From an uncultured Magnetococcales bacterium (GTDB lineage: Bacteria; Pseudomonadota; Magnetococcia; Magnetococcales; Magnetaquicoccaceae): a stretch of DNA of 8,178 bases. Positions 1 to 7,515 of this stretch are shown in pieces. The first letter of the stretch is position 1. Each line of letters opens with the position of its first letter. The notes under the pieces were generated by a model. That model saw nothing but the letters and a program-made list of their open reading frames with translations, did no database searches and was not told the DNA's origin. The translations under genes were made by a program, and so were the position numbers. The stretch is taken from the NCBI GenBank assembly GCA_903913345.1, contig CAIWLA010000371.1, forward strand, positions 1 through 8,178, given 5' to 3'.

Positions 1-1
1 G

Positions 2-433
2 CAGATATTTTCCGAGGCTACGTTCAACGGACAGGCTTTCAACAAGCTGGTCGTTTTTGATGAGGCGCACAAATATATCGAGAATGATGACTTGGTCACA
101 GGTTTGGTGGAGGTTGTGCGGGAGATGCGTCATAAGGGAACCAGCATCATGGTCGCTTCCCAAGATCCTCCGTCGGTCCCGATTTCACTGATTGAGCTAT
201 CATCTCAGATTATTATGCACAAATTTAATTCGCCCGCGTGGCTCAAGCACATCCAGAAAGCCAACTCTGCTCTGTGTGACCTGAACTCGGAGAAGATGAG
301 CCATTTGGGTACGGGAGAGGCATACGTCTGGTCGAGCAAGGCAAGTGATGACTCCTTTTCAAAGGGTGCCGTTAAAATCAGATGCCGTCCACGGGTGACT
401 CAACATGGCGGTAGTACAAAGACAGCGGTATGA
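2..433 (+). CDS. HerA/DUF87-like P-loop ATPase, C-terminal part (5' end outside window)
   Basis: The reading frame is open from the first base and ends at TGA 431-433, so only the last 143 residues are seen. They contain a Walker B strand followed by Asp-Glu (LVVFDEAHKY, Asp-Glu codons at 59-64). After it comes a helix and a second core strand ending in a polar residue (MVASQDPPSVP, from 149), the usual place of the sensor Gln/Asn in RecA-fold translocases. The tail (LGTGEAYVWSS) resembles the GEAYV-type C-terminal segment of HerA/FtsK/VirB4-related ATPases. Such proteins are hexameric DNA pumps or helicases, often paired with nucleases or carried in defence and mobile loci. Walker A and any N-terminal domain lie outside the window, so the exact family cannot be fixed. 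An internal ATG at 92 falls after Walker B and is not a credible start. A gap of 127 bp with a large palindrome separates it from the next gene, so shared transcription is uncertain. Confidence 0.75.
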   Translation, partial: QIFSEATFNGQAFNKLVVFDEAHKYIENDDLVTGLVEVVREMRHKGTSIMVASQDPPSVPISLIELSSQIIMHKFNSPAWLKHIQKANSALCDLNSEKMSHLGTGEAYVWSSKASDDSFSKGAVKIRCRPRVTQHGGSTKTAV

Positions 434-460
434 TAACAGTTGCGCATAGTGAGATTATGC

Positions 461-535
461 TCGTTCCTTGATACTGGGCAAGAGGTCTTTCCAATGCGTT
501 AGGGAACGCTGAAGTCGGCCCAGTTGTCAAGACGA
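461..535 (+). repeat. Long imperfect inverted repeat / structured intergenic element
   Basis: Outer arms pair as TCGT 461-464 with ACGA 532-535, CTTGA 467-471 with TCAAG 527-531, and ACTGGGC 473-479 with GCCCAGT 518-524. This gives 16 bp interrupted by a 2-nt bulge and a 1x2 internal loop. The 38-nt interior holds a second hairpin, GCGTT 496-500 with AACGC 505-509 and loop AGGG. A short T run (536-539) follows the 3' arm. It may be a terminator or attenuator for the ATPase gene, a regulatory RNA fold ahead of the nucleosidase gene, or a folded-DNA site. The sequence alone does not decide. No convincing sigma-70 promoter was found in 434-560. Confidence 0.45.
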
Positions 536-560
536 TTTTGTTCCATCGTTAAGTTCTGTA

Positions 561-1706
561 ATGAGAAAGCAAAGAATTATGGAAATAACATATCCTCTTG
601 ATATATTGGTACTCACTGCTCTGGATGAAGAGATGGAGCGGGTCAAATCCCACATGGACAATCCTCGTGTCGCCAAATTTTTAAATCGGGACGGATGGCG
701 ATCCACCCTGATGGTGGGGGAACAAGGCCTGGAACTGGGCCTGTTCAGTTTTCAGGGTATGGGCAATCCCCAGGCGGCGGCCAAGACAGTCATGGTGAAA
801 ATGGAAACCCAGGCAGAGTTGGTCATTTTGATCGGTATTCTGGGTGGGCAGAAGGGAGGGCGGGAGAATATAGTCCTTCCAATAGAAAAACGGCCCATGC
901 TGGGGGATGTGGTGGTGGCTGAAGCTCTTGTCGACTATGAACGTGGCAAATCCCACCCCCACCCAAAGCTTTTCGAACTTCGCTCCACCCCTCTGCGGTG
1001 TGACGAGCGGTTGCTGCGCACACTGAAGGCGCGCACTCAATCCGCCCAATCCGCCACAGAATGGACATCAAGAATGAAGGTCCAACGCCCAGATGGAACA
1101 GGTCGTCGGATTCTCTCTGTTGTACACTTTGGCACTGTGGCATCGGGAGAAAAAGTTGTGGCCGACAATACGACGCTGTCAACTTTGACCAATCTGCTTG
1201 CTGGCGTTGAGGGAACTCCCCCATTGCTCGGGGTTGAGATGGAAGGCTACGGCACTGCACTGGGGAGTTATGAGACCGATGCCCGATTTTTGTTCGTCAA
1301 GGGCATTTCCGATTGGGCCAACCCGGACAAGAGCGACGACGGTTGGCGTCCCTATGCCGCCGATGCTGCCGCCGCCCTGGTGTTCGACCTGCTTGGTGCG
1401 GGCGCATTCTCTCCGCGCCGGGTTGCTGGGGCAATCGTCAGTCAATCGGGAGGGATTGACATTTTGGGGGATACATCTTCTTCTGGACAGATCAAATTTG
1501 CGCTATGTCAGCGTCTGGACGTAAACTGGGAAGACGTAGCAAATGTGCTGGTTCCGCCAATTCCCACAAGTGATCGTCGTCGTTTCCGTCAGGGCCGTGA
1601 GTGCGAGGACCTTTGGGTCTGGTTGGAGGTTCGCGAGCGTTTGAAGGAATTGCCTGATGCTTTGCGGAAGGTAAGACCAGAGTTGGTTTTGTTGTTCGAA
1701 CCCTGA
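561..1706 (+). CDS. Nucleoside phosphorylase/nucleosidase-fold protein with C-terminal effector-associated (EAD-like) domain
   Basis: This 381-residue protein has two domains. Residues 14-285 are a PNP/MTAN-fold domain. Landmarks are TALDEEM (Glu24 aligns with MTAN Glu12), the glycine turn GILGG (92-96), GDVVV (115-119), GTVASGEK (191-198), VEMEGY (225-230; Glu228 matches the MTAN Glu174 position) and GISDWAN (Asp251 matches the MTAN catalytic Asp197). The expected catalytic acids are therefore present, and N-glycosidic cleavage of a nucleoside or nucleotide is likely; the substrate is unknown. After a Gly/Ser linker, residues 309-380 form an adaptor-like domain that recurs at the start of the next protein. 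No signal peptide or membrane segment is seen, so it is probably cytosolic. ATG 579 (residue 7) is an equally plausible start, and neither start has a strong Shine-Dalgarno. The gene lies 22 bp before the large TPR gene, as in an operon. It is not a housekeeping MTAN, which would be about 230 residues without the extra domain. Confidence 0.87.
   Translation: MRKQRIMEITYPLDILVLTALDEEMERVKSHMDNPRVAKFLNRDGWRSTLMVGEQGLELGLFSFQGMGNPQAAAKTVMVKMETQAELVILIGILGGQKGGRENIVLPIEKRPMLGDVVVAEALVDYERGKSHPHPKLFELRSTPLRCDERLLRTLKARTQSAQSATEWTSRMKVQRPDGTGRRILSVVHFGTVASGEKVVADNTTLSTLTNLLAGVEGTPPLLGVEMEGYGTALGSYETDARFLFVKGISDWANPDKSDDGWRPYAADAAAALVFDLLGAGAFSPRRVAGAIVSQSGGIDILGDTSSSGQIKFALCQRLDVNWEDVANVLVPPIPTSDRRRFRQGRECEDLWVWLEVRERLKELPDALRKVRPELVLLFEP
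1482..1703 (+). other. Effector-associated / death-like adaptor domain, copy 1 (C-terminus of the nucleosidase protein)
   Basis: Residues 309-380 have the pattern SGQ-x-KF, C-x-RL, WED, DRRRF-x-QG, EC, then the dense block WLEVRERL and LPDAL. A gapped hand alignment to the N-terminus of the downstream protein gives about 42 identities over 71 positions. An adaptor of this size shared by an effector and its neighbour is the hallmark of effector-associated domains in NTP-dependent conflict systems. The numbered EAD family was not assigned. The homology is seen directly; the adaptor role is inferred. Confidence 0.65.
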
Positions 1707-1732
1707 AGGGAGATGTGGGGATGCCTCCGTGA
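1707..1732 (+). promoter_or_regulatory. Shine-Dalgarno plus 3-codon upstream ORF overlapping the GTG start of the large gene
   Basis: AAGGGAG at 1706-1712 is the best Shine-Dalgarno in the gap. It is 16 nt from GTG 1729 but only 8 nt from ATG 1721. That ATG reads Met-Pro-Pro-stop (ATG CCT CCG TGA), and its TGA at 1730-1732 overlaps the GTG start as GTGA. GGGGA at 1717-1721 is a weaker ribosome site for GTG itself. The arrangement is compatible with termination-reinitiation coupling, but it could be chance. Confidence 0.3.
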
Positions 1733-4700
1733 GTGGACCGTTTTCTGGGCAGACAAAATTTGACTTTTGCAAGCGACTTCTTCAGGAATGGGAGGATCTG
1801 GCGGATGTCTTGGAAATTCCCATAGCTGATCGCCGTCATTTTTGCCAAGGGCATGAGTGCAGGAGGCTCTGGGAGTGGTTGGAGGTCCGTGAACGACTGG
1901 AAGACCTTCCAGAAGCGTTGCAACTTATCAAAAGAGACGATCTGGCGCAACTGTTGGAGAATGGGCGAAGAAAAACACCGCCCATCTCCGATGCGCCTGA
2001 TCGGTCAACGGAAAGCATTTCCTCGTCTGCTGCCACTCGGGAAACGGTAACCTTGCATGGCAGCGACTCCACCGATTGGGATGGGTTGCTGGCCGATTTC
2101 GCCGACTTGGCGGAACAACAAATGGGTGCCATTCGGGACCATGTTCGCGCTGGTCGGATGGGTTCGGCTCTGAACCAGATAATCCTCTTGAAGAACCAAG
2201 TTTCCGGTCGCATTCCCCCCTTACTCCTGTCTCGTTTGCTGCGTCTTGAGGCGACACTGCGCTTGGCCATGGCGGAGCCTCTGGATCTTATCGAAACTTT
2301 GGCGACACAGGCAAAAACGCTTGCTCCCCATAGGGAAGATCACCTGCTAGCGGTCCGCTTGGTGGACGCAAAACAGGGCAGTCAAGCTGCTATGGATTCC
2401 CTCGGAGAACCCCAAACTCTTTCCGAGAGCCATTATCATGCCGCCTTGCGCCTGGAACTCGGCCAGCCACGGGAAGCACGGAAGTGGCTTGAAAGTCCAA
2501 TCCACCAGGCTCTGTCCAGTGCCGAATCTGGCAAGCGTATTCCCTTGCAACGAGCTGAGACGCAGCGTCTTTTGGCTCTCGCCTCTCTTTTCTGTCGGGA
2601 ACTCGGTCTGGCCCAACTCCATATTGAACAGGCCATTGGGGATGATCCTGAGGGTGAGTTGATCCGCTTTGCCCAGGGGTGTATTTATTACTATCGTGCC
2701 ATTTCCCCTGCACTCGTTCCAGATCGCCCCGTTCCTTTTCCCCAACCGCCAGGGAGGGATTTGTTGCGGGACTCCAGTGAAAACCGGACCAATCTGGATC
2801 ATGCCGCCGAGTTGTTTCTCGCCTTGAGCCGGAATCAGGAAACTCCACCAACCCGCCGTCGGGTGTTCGAGGCATGGTTGCTGGCAACCCTGGCCAGCCA
2901 CCCGGAGCGGCACCAGGAGGGCAGGAAACTGTGTCAACAATTGCTGCAGCAGAACCCTGCCCATCCAGAGGCAATTGTCCTGAACAGTCTGGCAGGGTTT
3001 GATCTGTCCATGGAAAAGACGGTGAAATTCCTGGAACGACGCATGGAGAAACAAAAAATCACCCCCCAGGAGGTTCTTTCACTGTTGTGGCTGCGTTTTC
3101 AAAATGCCCATCCAAAGACAAAACGGTTGGTCAAGATCGTAGAGAAAGCCCGTTCCATACTTGCAGAGGCTGGACTGGAGCAAAGTTGGTACTACTGGGA
3201 TATTTTGCTCCAGGCTCACGATGGCGAGAGTACACAAGCTTTGGAAAGGGTTCAGCTTCTGGATTCCGAAAATGTACGTCTGGAACTGGATTGGAAAATT
3301 CGGGAACTGGAGGCTCGCAAGACCGGACAGTGGCGTCCGGTGGCAGAATCGTTGTTGCGCTTGTCCCATGCCACTGGTGATGGGGCTGCCCTTTTTTCCG
3401 CCTGCCGGATTTTGGCTGGTGAGAAGGCATGGGAAAGACTGGCCGGCCAAGCCAAAGAATTGGTGCAGCGTGTGGCCACGGCCGCAGCGTTGGACCTGGC
3501 GGCGGTGGCCATGTGGCATCGTCAGGCGTTCCAGGAATGTCTTGCTCTGTTGGATGAATATTGGGGGCTGTTGTCGTCACACGAACCACCGGTTCGGCTA
3601 TGCTGGATTCGTATCCAGTGCCTGCGTCGATTGGGGCATGTGCCGACTGCGGTACGGGAGGCGGAAGATCTCTATCGCAGGGAACCATCGGTGCAGTATG
3701 GCGTATCCCTGTTTGACCAGTATGTGGAGTGGGGAGATCTCAAACAGGCAGCCGTACTGGCCAGAAACATGCTGAGCCGTCAGGATGTGCCGGCGGATTT
3801 CCTGCTCCATGCCGCCCACATTCTGCGCCAGGAAGACACCGGACTGGCCAAAAAGCTGTTGTTTTGTGCATCGGGGGTGGGGATAACGGATGACTTGGTC
3901 ACCAAAGCGTTGGACTTGGCTTTTGGGCTGGGTGCAGATGAAGAATTCCGCAACGCACTGATGGTTCGCATGCCCCGGCTTGCCACAATTCCGGGCAGCG
4001 GTGTTGGGATGATCAACAGCGTCCAAGAAATGGTGGAGCATATCCAGGCTCGGAAGACCGCATGGGAACAAACCATCCAGATGTATCGTCAGGGTCACAT
4101 TTCGCTCCATCTGTTGTGCGCCAATCTGAATGTCTCCATGTCCCTCTCATTTTACCGCGCCTTCCAGGGCAAGGAGTGTCCGGTAGGAGACGATCAGGCA
4201 GAACTGTTCATCCGTCACGGGAACCGGTCATCATCGAAGATGACGATATCAACCGATGATGATCGAACCCTCTTTCTGGATGTGACAGCCTTGCTGCTTG
4301 CTGATCATTTGGACCTTCTGGATGTGGTGGAGCGATCTTTCCGGCCTTTGGCCATTGCCGCCGACCTGCAACTGGCCCTGCTGCAAATGCGGGATCAGTT
4401 TGGTACCGGCAGCATTCGGTCGATAGAGGTTCAAGAGGAAGAACGGAGTGCACTGTTTGACAACCTGGATGTGTTACGTGAGCGTCTGCGTGCTGGCATT
4501 GCAGAGGGTATCTATCGTGTGATTCCCTTGACGCACACACATTCGGCAGATTCAAACGCAGAAGACATTGAAGAGCCCATTGCCCATCCCATGGAGCGGG
4601 TCCTTTACACCATGGTGGCATCCCTCCCACCGGATGGCAGGTTCCTGGTATGGTGCGACGACCGTTCTCTGTCTGGATTTTCACATTGTGCTGGCCAGCC

Positions 4701-7515
4701 GATGGTCGGCATTCTGGAGATCTTGTCTGCGCTGGAGACGAAAGGGGCTCTTGCGCAGGAGCAACGGTTCCGTCTTCAACATCGTCTGCGAGCCGCCCGA
4801 CTGCTTTACCTTCCCCTGGAGGCGGACGAGATTGTCCATCATCTGCGCCAGGCTCCTTTTCGCGAGGAACGCGCAGATGTCCAGGAAACGGCGGATCTGG
4901 TTACGCTAAGGCATTACATTGCCCGCATTCTGATAAATCATGAACATCTGCAGATGCCTCACGTGGAGAAGAATCGTGTGGTGAATCGCGGAGAACTGCC
5001 GATTCTGTCCAGCTTTATGCATGCGGTCACCCAGTCTCTTCTGGCACTCTGGAAGGACGAGACTGTTTCTGAAAGGCATCGCAGCATCATGATGAATTGG
5101 GTCTGGGAAAATCTTGGTTTTGCCCGTTTGCCCGGATTCTACGAAGAAATCAACATTTCCCACCGGGGAATAGTCATGGCCGACTTGTTTTGTTCAGGAA
5201 TCGTCCATTTGCACAGAGAGGCAGATCTGCCTCGCTTGCGAGGTTATTTTCATTGGCTCTACCACCGTTTGCTGCTCAAGATCTCCTGGAGTACCCCCGG
5301 TTTCCTGTCAGAGGTAGTCGAGTACGTCAAAAAGTATACCTTGGCCATCCTTTCGGGCAACGATGACCAGAATGTTCGCGCGTACTGGGCACAACACTTT
5401 TTCAGGATCTTCAGCCAGGCACTGCCCATACCCATCCGGGAGGAGTTGTTCAAGGATCCTGGTTTTTTTGACAAAATGGGATTGACAGTTCGCAAGACTT
5501 TGAACATCGGGGATCACCGCTTCGAGTACAACATGTTCTGGCGTGCCGTAGCCGAGGCTATAAAGCATGGACATGAGGAATTGCAGGCTCTGAATTCACA
5601 ACATTTCCTGCCACTGCGGGTCACCACTGATTCCGACGGAGAGAAAAGTGTGGTCCTGCTGGAGAAGGGTGGCAAAGAGCCTCTCCTGTCAGTGGAGTCC
5701 GCCATGTTTCCCCTGTTCTTGCCTTCCCTGTCGGAACGGGTCAACCATCTGAATCACCATCGATCATGGTTCGACTGTCCCGGTGAGCAGTTCGCCAGGA
5801 TTGTGGCAGATCTGGCTACCATTGAGGATCCCCCTCGTCGACTGGAACAGGTTCAACTCTGGCGAGACCAGGCCCCAGAGATTTTCTATCAACAGTTGCA
5901 GGAAAAGATGAAGGCGGGTGATTTTGAATTATCCCCGCAGCGTTTGTTGCCCCCTTCCGGGCAACGTTGGCTATGGTCCATGCGGTTGGCGGTGGTGGAT
6001 GAAACTGTCCCATTTGCCAAACAATGGGCAGATGCAGCCGAAAGGCTTTTGCAGGAAGAGAGTCTGGAAACAGCCTTGGAACGTCTGATGGGGTTACCCC
6101 TGGCCCTTCCCGTGCCACTCCTGGAAGCTCTCGCCAGAATGGGAGAGTCGGAGCGGGAAGCCCTTCTCCTGAATCAGGCCAACACCGCTGCGACTACTCT
6201 GGATCGGATTCACCTTTTGCATCTGTTGCTCCATTTCAATGTGGCAAGCCAGGACGACCCCGCCCGTGGTGCCTGGATGGGGGCGTTGCAAGATTTGTTG
6301 ACGTCAGCCGCCCAGGAAGAAACGCAAGCCTTCACGGTCATTCTGAAATGGGTCGATGCGGCCACCCGCCCATGGCCGGAGGCCACCAATTGGCCAGCAG
6401 AAATTCGTTTGGCCTTCGTATGGAGCCATGCACGACGACTGCACACCCTTCTCAAGAGATGGGGCACGACAGACATCCAGATAGTTGATCATTTTGATCA
6501 GGCACTTGACACTCTCAAGTCTGCCCTGTTTTTTCCAGGCCGCAACGTCGGGCTGCTGGATGCAGCTCATCCCATGCACCTGGATCAGGACAATCTGCTC
6601 TTGTTTGGGTTGGGTCATGCCTTGGAGGCTCATTGGGAAACCATATGTTCCCATGGAGAGATCGTCCGACAACTGGCAGACGTGGCCTTCCTGAAGGGTG
6701 TGGAAAAAGATCGCATCCGCTTTCCCATTCCTTCCGCTCTGCTGGATGTTACCCTGGCCAGTAACGGCTTTTCCTCCTTTATAGGGAACGATTCCTTGAC
6801 TTGGCTCCTTGAAAAGCTCCAAACGACCGGAGGAAGGGAGACATCGATGAATTGGACAGCTCATTGGCGTACTGATTGGAGGGAGTTTGCCTTGGAGCAA
6901 TTGGAACAAGAACCGGGTAACAACGGTTCATGGGCCTTATTGGGACATATCCAGGGTAATCTTCCTCTTCCAAGAGAAGCATGTTCCCGTTTGACATCCC
7001 TGGTGGAGAAGACGGATTTTTCCGTACTTTGTCAGAAAGACCCGCTCACCGGCAGCCTCTCCTTGTTGGTTGCCACCAATTTGATACCGACGGACGGAAA
7101 TGCAGAACGTGGTGCAAGAATCCGCATGGAAGGACAATTGTCTTCGTGCCTGGATGCCATTCTGAGCTATTATAGTCCCAATGAGGAAACTTCCGGGAAA
7201 TTGGTGGCGGGCAGTGAACATCGACAGAAGGTTGCCGGGATCAAAAATTCGGCTGAAAACATTCAAGATGAAGCCCCTGAGGATGAAAAGGCGTTGATGC
7301 GCTTTTTCAATGCCGTTCTGAACATTGCGGTCATCACTGATGATCCGGATAAGTCAGCGGAGCACTTTGGACGATTGCTCAGTCAGTTGTGCGAACACCA
7401 TTCCCATGCTTTGGCCCCTCTGTTGCGCCCCATGCTGCAACATCTGGTGGAGGATCTGCCTATGGCTTTTGGGCGTCATCTGTGGAAGCCTTTATTAATG
7501 CTTCGCAGCGTGTAG
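1729..7515 (+). CDS. Giant EAD-TPR-PIN-like protein (1928 aa), putative sensor/scaffold of a conflict system
   Basis: Residues 6-77 are an adaptor homologous to the C-terminus of the preceding protein. Residues 78-115 are a Ser/Thr-rich linker. Residues about 130-715 are helix-turn-helix solenoid units of TPR type, for example around AVREAEDLYRREP and GDLKQAAVLARNML, with a Pro-rich break at 327-341. After a helical stretch (YRQGH at 786-790) comes a PIN-like segment (845-1059). Residues 1060-1928 are Trp/Leu-rich and probably helical, with no family I can name. I see no Walker A motif, signal peptide or membrane span. The order TPR then PIN recalls the PIN/TPR/GreAB-C proteins described from bacterial conflict systems, but I do not see a GreAB-C domain. 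The GTG start is chosen because the adaptor begins five residues later. Separation from the upstream gene is 22 bp, so co-expression is likely. The frame is intact to TAG 7513-7515. The coding call is certain; the function is inferred. Confidence 0.87.
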   Translation: MSGPFSGQTKFDFCKRLLQEWEDLADVLEIPIADRRHFCQGHECRRLWEWLEVRERLEDLPEALQLIKRDDLAQLLENGRRKTPPISDAPDRSTESISSSAATRETVTLHGSDSTDWDGLLADFADLAEQQMGAIRDHVRAGRMGSALNQIILLKNQVSGRIPPLLLSRLLRLEATLRLAMAEPLDLIETLATQAKTLAPHREDHLLAVRLVDAKQGSQAAMDSLGEPQTLSESHYHAALRLELGQPREARKWLESPIHQALSSAESGKRIPLQRAETQRLLALASLFCRELGLAQLHIEQAIGDDPEGELIRFAQGCIYYYRAISPALVPDRPVPFPQPPGRDLLRDSSENRTNLDHAAELFLALSRNQETPPTRRRVFEAWLLATLASHPERHQEGRKLCQQLLQQNPAHPEAIVLNSLAGFDLSMEKTVKFLERRMEKQKITPQEVLSLLWLRFQNAHPKTKRLVKIVEKARSILAEAGLEQSWYYWDILLQAHDGESTQALERVQLLDSENVRLELDWKIRELEARKTGQWRPVAESLLRLSHATGDGAALFSACRILAGEKAWERLAGQAKELVQRVATAAALDLAAVAMWHRQAFQECLALLDEYWGLLSSHEPPVRLCWIRIQCLRRLGHVPTAVREAEDLYRREPSVQYGVSLFDQYVEWGDLKQAAVLARNMLSRQDVPADFLLHAAHILRQEDTGLAKKLLFCASGVGITDDLVTKALDLAFGLGADEEFRNALMVRMPRLATIPGSGVGMINSVQEMVEHIQARKTAWEQTIQMYRQGHISLHLLCANLNVSMSLSFYRAFQGKECPVGDDQAELFIRHGNRSSSKMTISTDDDRTLFLDVTALLLADHLDLLDVVERSFRPLAIAADLQLALLQMRDQFGTGSIRSIEVQEEERSALFDNLDVLRERLRAGIAEGIYRVIPLTHTHSADSNAEDIEEPIAHPMERVLYTMVASLPPDGRFLVWCDDRSLSGFSHCAGQPMVGILEILSALETKGALAQEQRFRLQHRLRAARLLYLPLEADEIVHHLRQAPFREERADVQETADLVTLRHYIARILINHEHLQMPHVEKNRVVNRGELPILSSFMHAVTQSLLALWKDETVSERHRSIMMNWVWENLGFARLPGFYEEINISHRGIVMADLFCSGIVHLHREADLPRLRGYFHWLYHRLLLKISWSTPGFLSEVVEYVKKYTLAILSGNDDQNVRAYWAQHFFRIFSQALPIPIREELFKDPGFFDKMGLTVRKTLNIGDHRFEYNMFWRAVAEAIKHGHEELQALNSQHFLPLRVTTDSDGEKSVVLLEKGGKEPLLSVESAMFPLFLPSLSERVNHLNHHRSWFDCPGEQFARIVADLATIEDPPRRLEQVQLWRDQAPEIFYQQLQEKMKAGDFELSPQRLLPPSGQRWLWSMRLAVVDETVPFAKQWADAAERLLQEESLETALERLMGLPLALPVPLLEALARMGESEREALLLNQANTAATTLDRIHLLHLLLHFNVASQDDPARGAWMGALQDLLTSAAQEETQAFTVILKWVDAATRPWPEATNWPAEIRLAFVWSHARRLHTLLKRWGTTDIQIVDHFDQALDTLKSALFFPGRNVGLLDAAHPMHLDQDNLLLFGLGHALEAHWETICSHGEIVRQLADVAFLKGVEKDRIRFPIPSALLDVTLASNGFSSFIGNDSLTWLLEKLQTTGGRETSMNWTAHWRTDWREFALEQLEQEPGNNGSWALLGHIQGNLPLPREACSRLTSLVEKTDFSVLCQKDPLTGSLSLLVATNLIPTDGNAERGARIRMEGQLSSCLDAILSYYSPNEETSGKLVAGSEHRQKVAGIKNSAENIQDEAPEDEKALMRFFNAVLNIAVITDDPDKSAEHFGRLLSQLCEHHSHALAPLLRPMLQHLVEDLPMAFGRHLWKPLLMLRSV
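1744..1959 (+). other. Effector-associated / death-like adaptor domain, copy 2 (N-terminus of the giant protein)
   Basis: Residues 6-77 carry SGQ-x-KF, C-x-RL, WED, IPI, DRRHF-x-QG, EC, LW-x-WLEVRERL, LP-x-AL and a final R-x-DL. All but the last match copy 1 at the end of the preceding gene in the same order. A 2-residue deletion before DRR and a 1-residue insertion near the end are needed in the alignment. The octet WLEVRERL is identical in both and probably forms a core helix. The copies differ enough that a very recent duplication or gene conversion is unlikely. Confidence 0.65.
4258..4905 (+). other. PIN-like nuclease domain inside the giant protein
   Basis: Residues 845-1059 start with a hydrophobic strand ending in Asp and a small polar residue (LFLDVTALLL, Asp851), then LLDVVERSF and a second short strand (PLAIA). 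Later comes FLVWCDD (Asp977, Asp978) followed by R-S-L-S-G-F, and LPLEADE near 1029-1034. An Asp at the end of strand 1 and Asp-Asp after a later strand is the PIN layout for metal-dependent RNases. The usual Glu on the second helix is not obvious: Asp879 sits near that position. Activity is therefore uncertain. Between the halves lies an acidic/His-rich insertion (about 940-955). Confidence 0.45.

Noticed and set aside
461..535. Integron attC site
   Set aside because: The size and bulged palindrome fit, but the required RYYYAAC and GTTRRRY core ends are absent, and no integrase or cassette structure is visible.
434..560. Sigma-70 promoter for the nucleosidase gene
   Set aside because: TTGATA (468-473) and TTGTCA (525-529 region) are -35-like, but no acceptable -10 lies 16-18 bp downstream of either.
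2347..3054. Antisense open frame of 235 residues
   Set aside because: It lies wholly inside the TPR-coding frame, has no recognisable domain, is rich in unusual residue runs, and overlaps other antisense frames. It is a shadow of the real gene.
3131..3775. Overlapping + (3161-3775) and - (3131-3688) frames of about 200 residues
   Set aside because: Both sit inside the intact 1928-residue frame. Their translations are rich in Cys, Trp, Pro and Arg, as expected for out-of-frame reads.
1729..7515. STAND/AP-ATPase NTPase in the giant protein
   Set aside because: No GxxxxGK[ST] Walker A motif was found in the translation, and the array is TPR-like helices.
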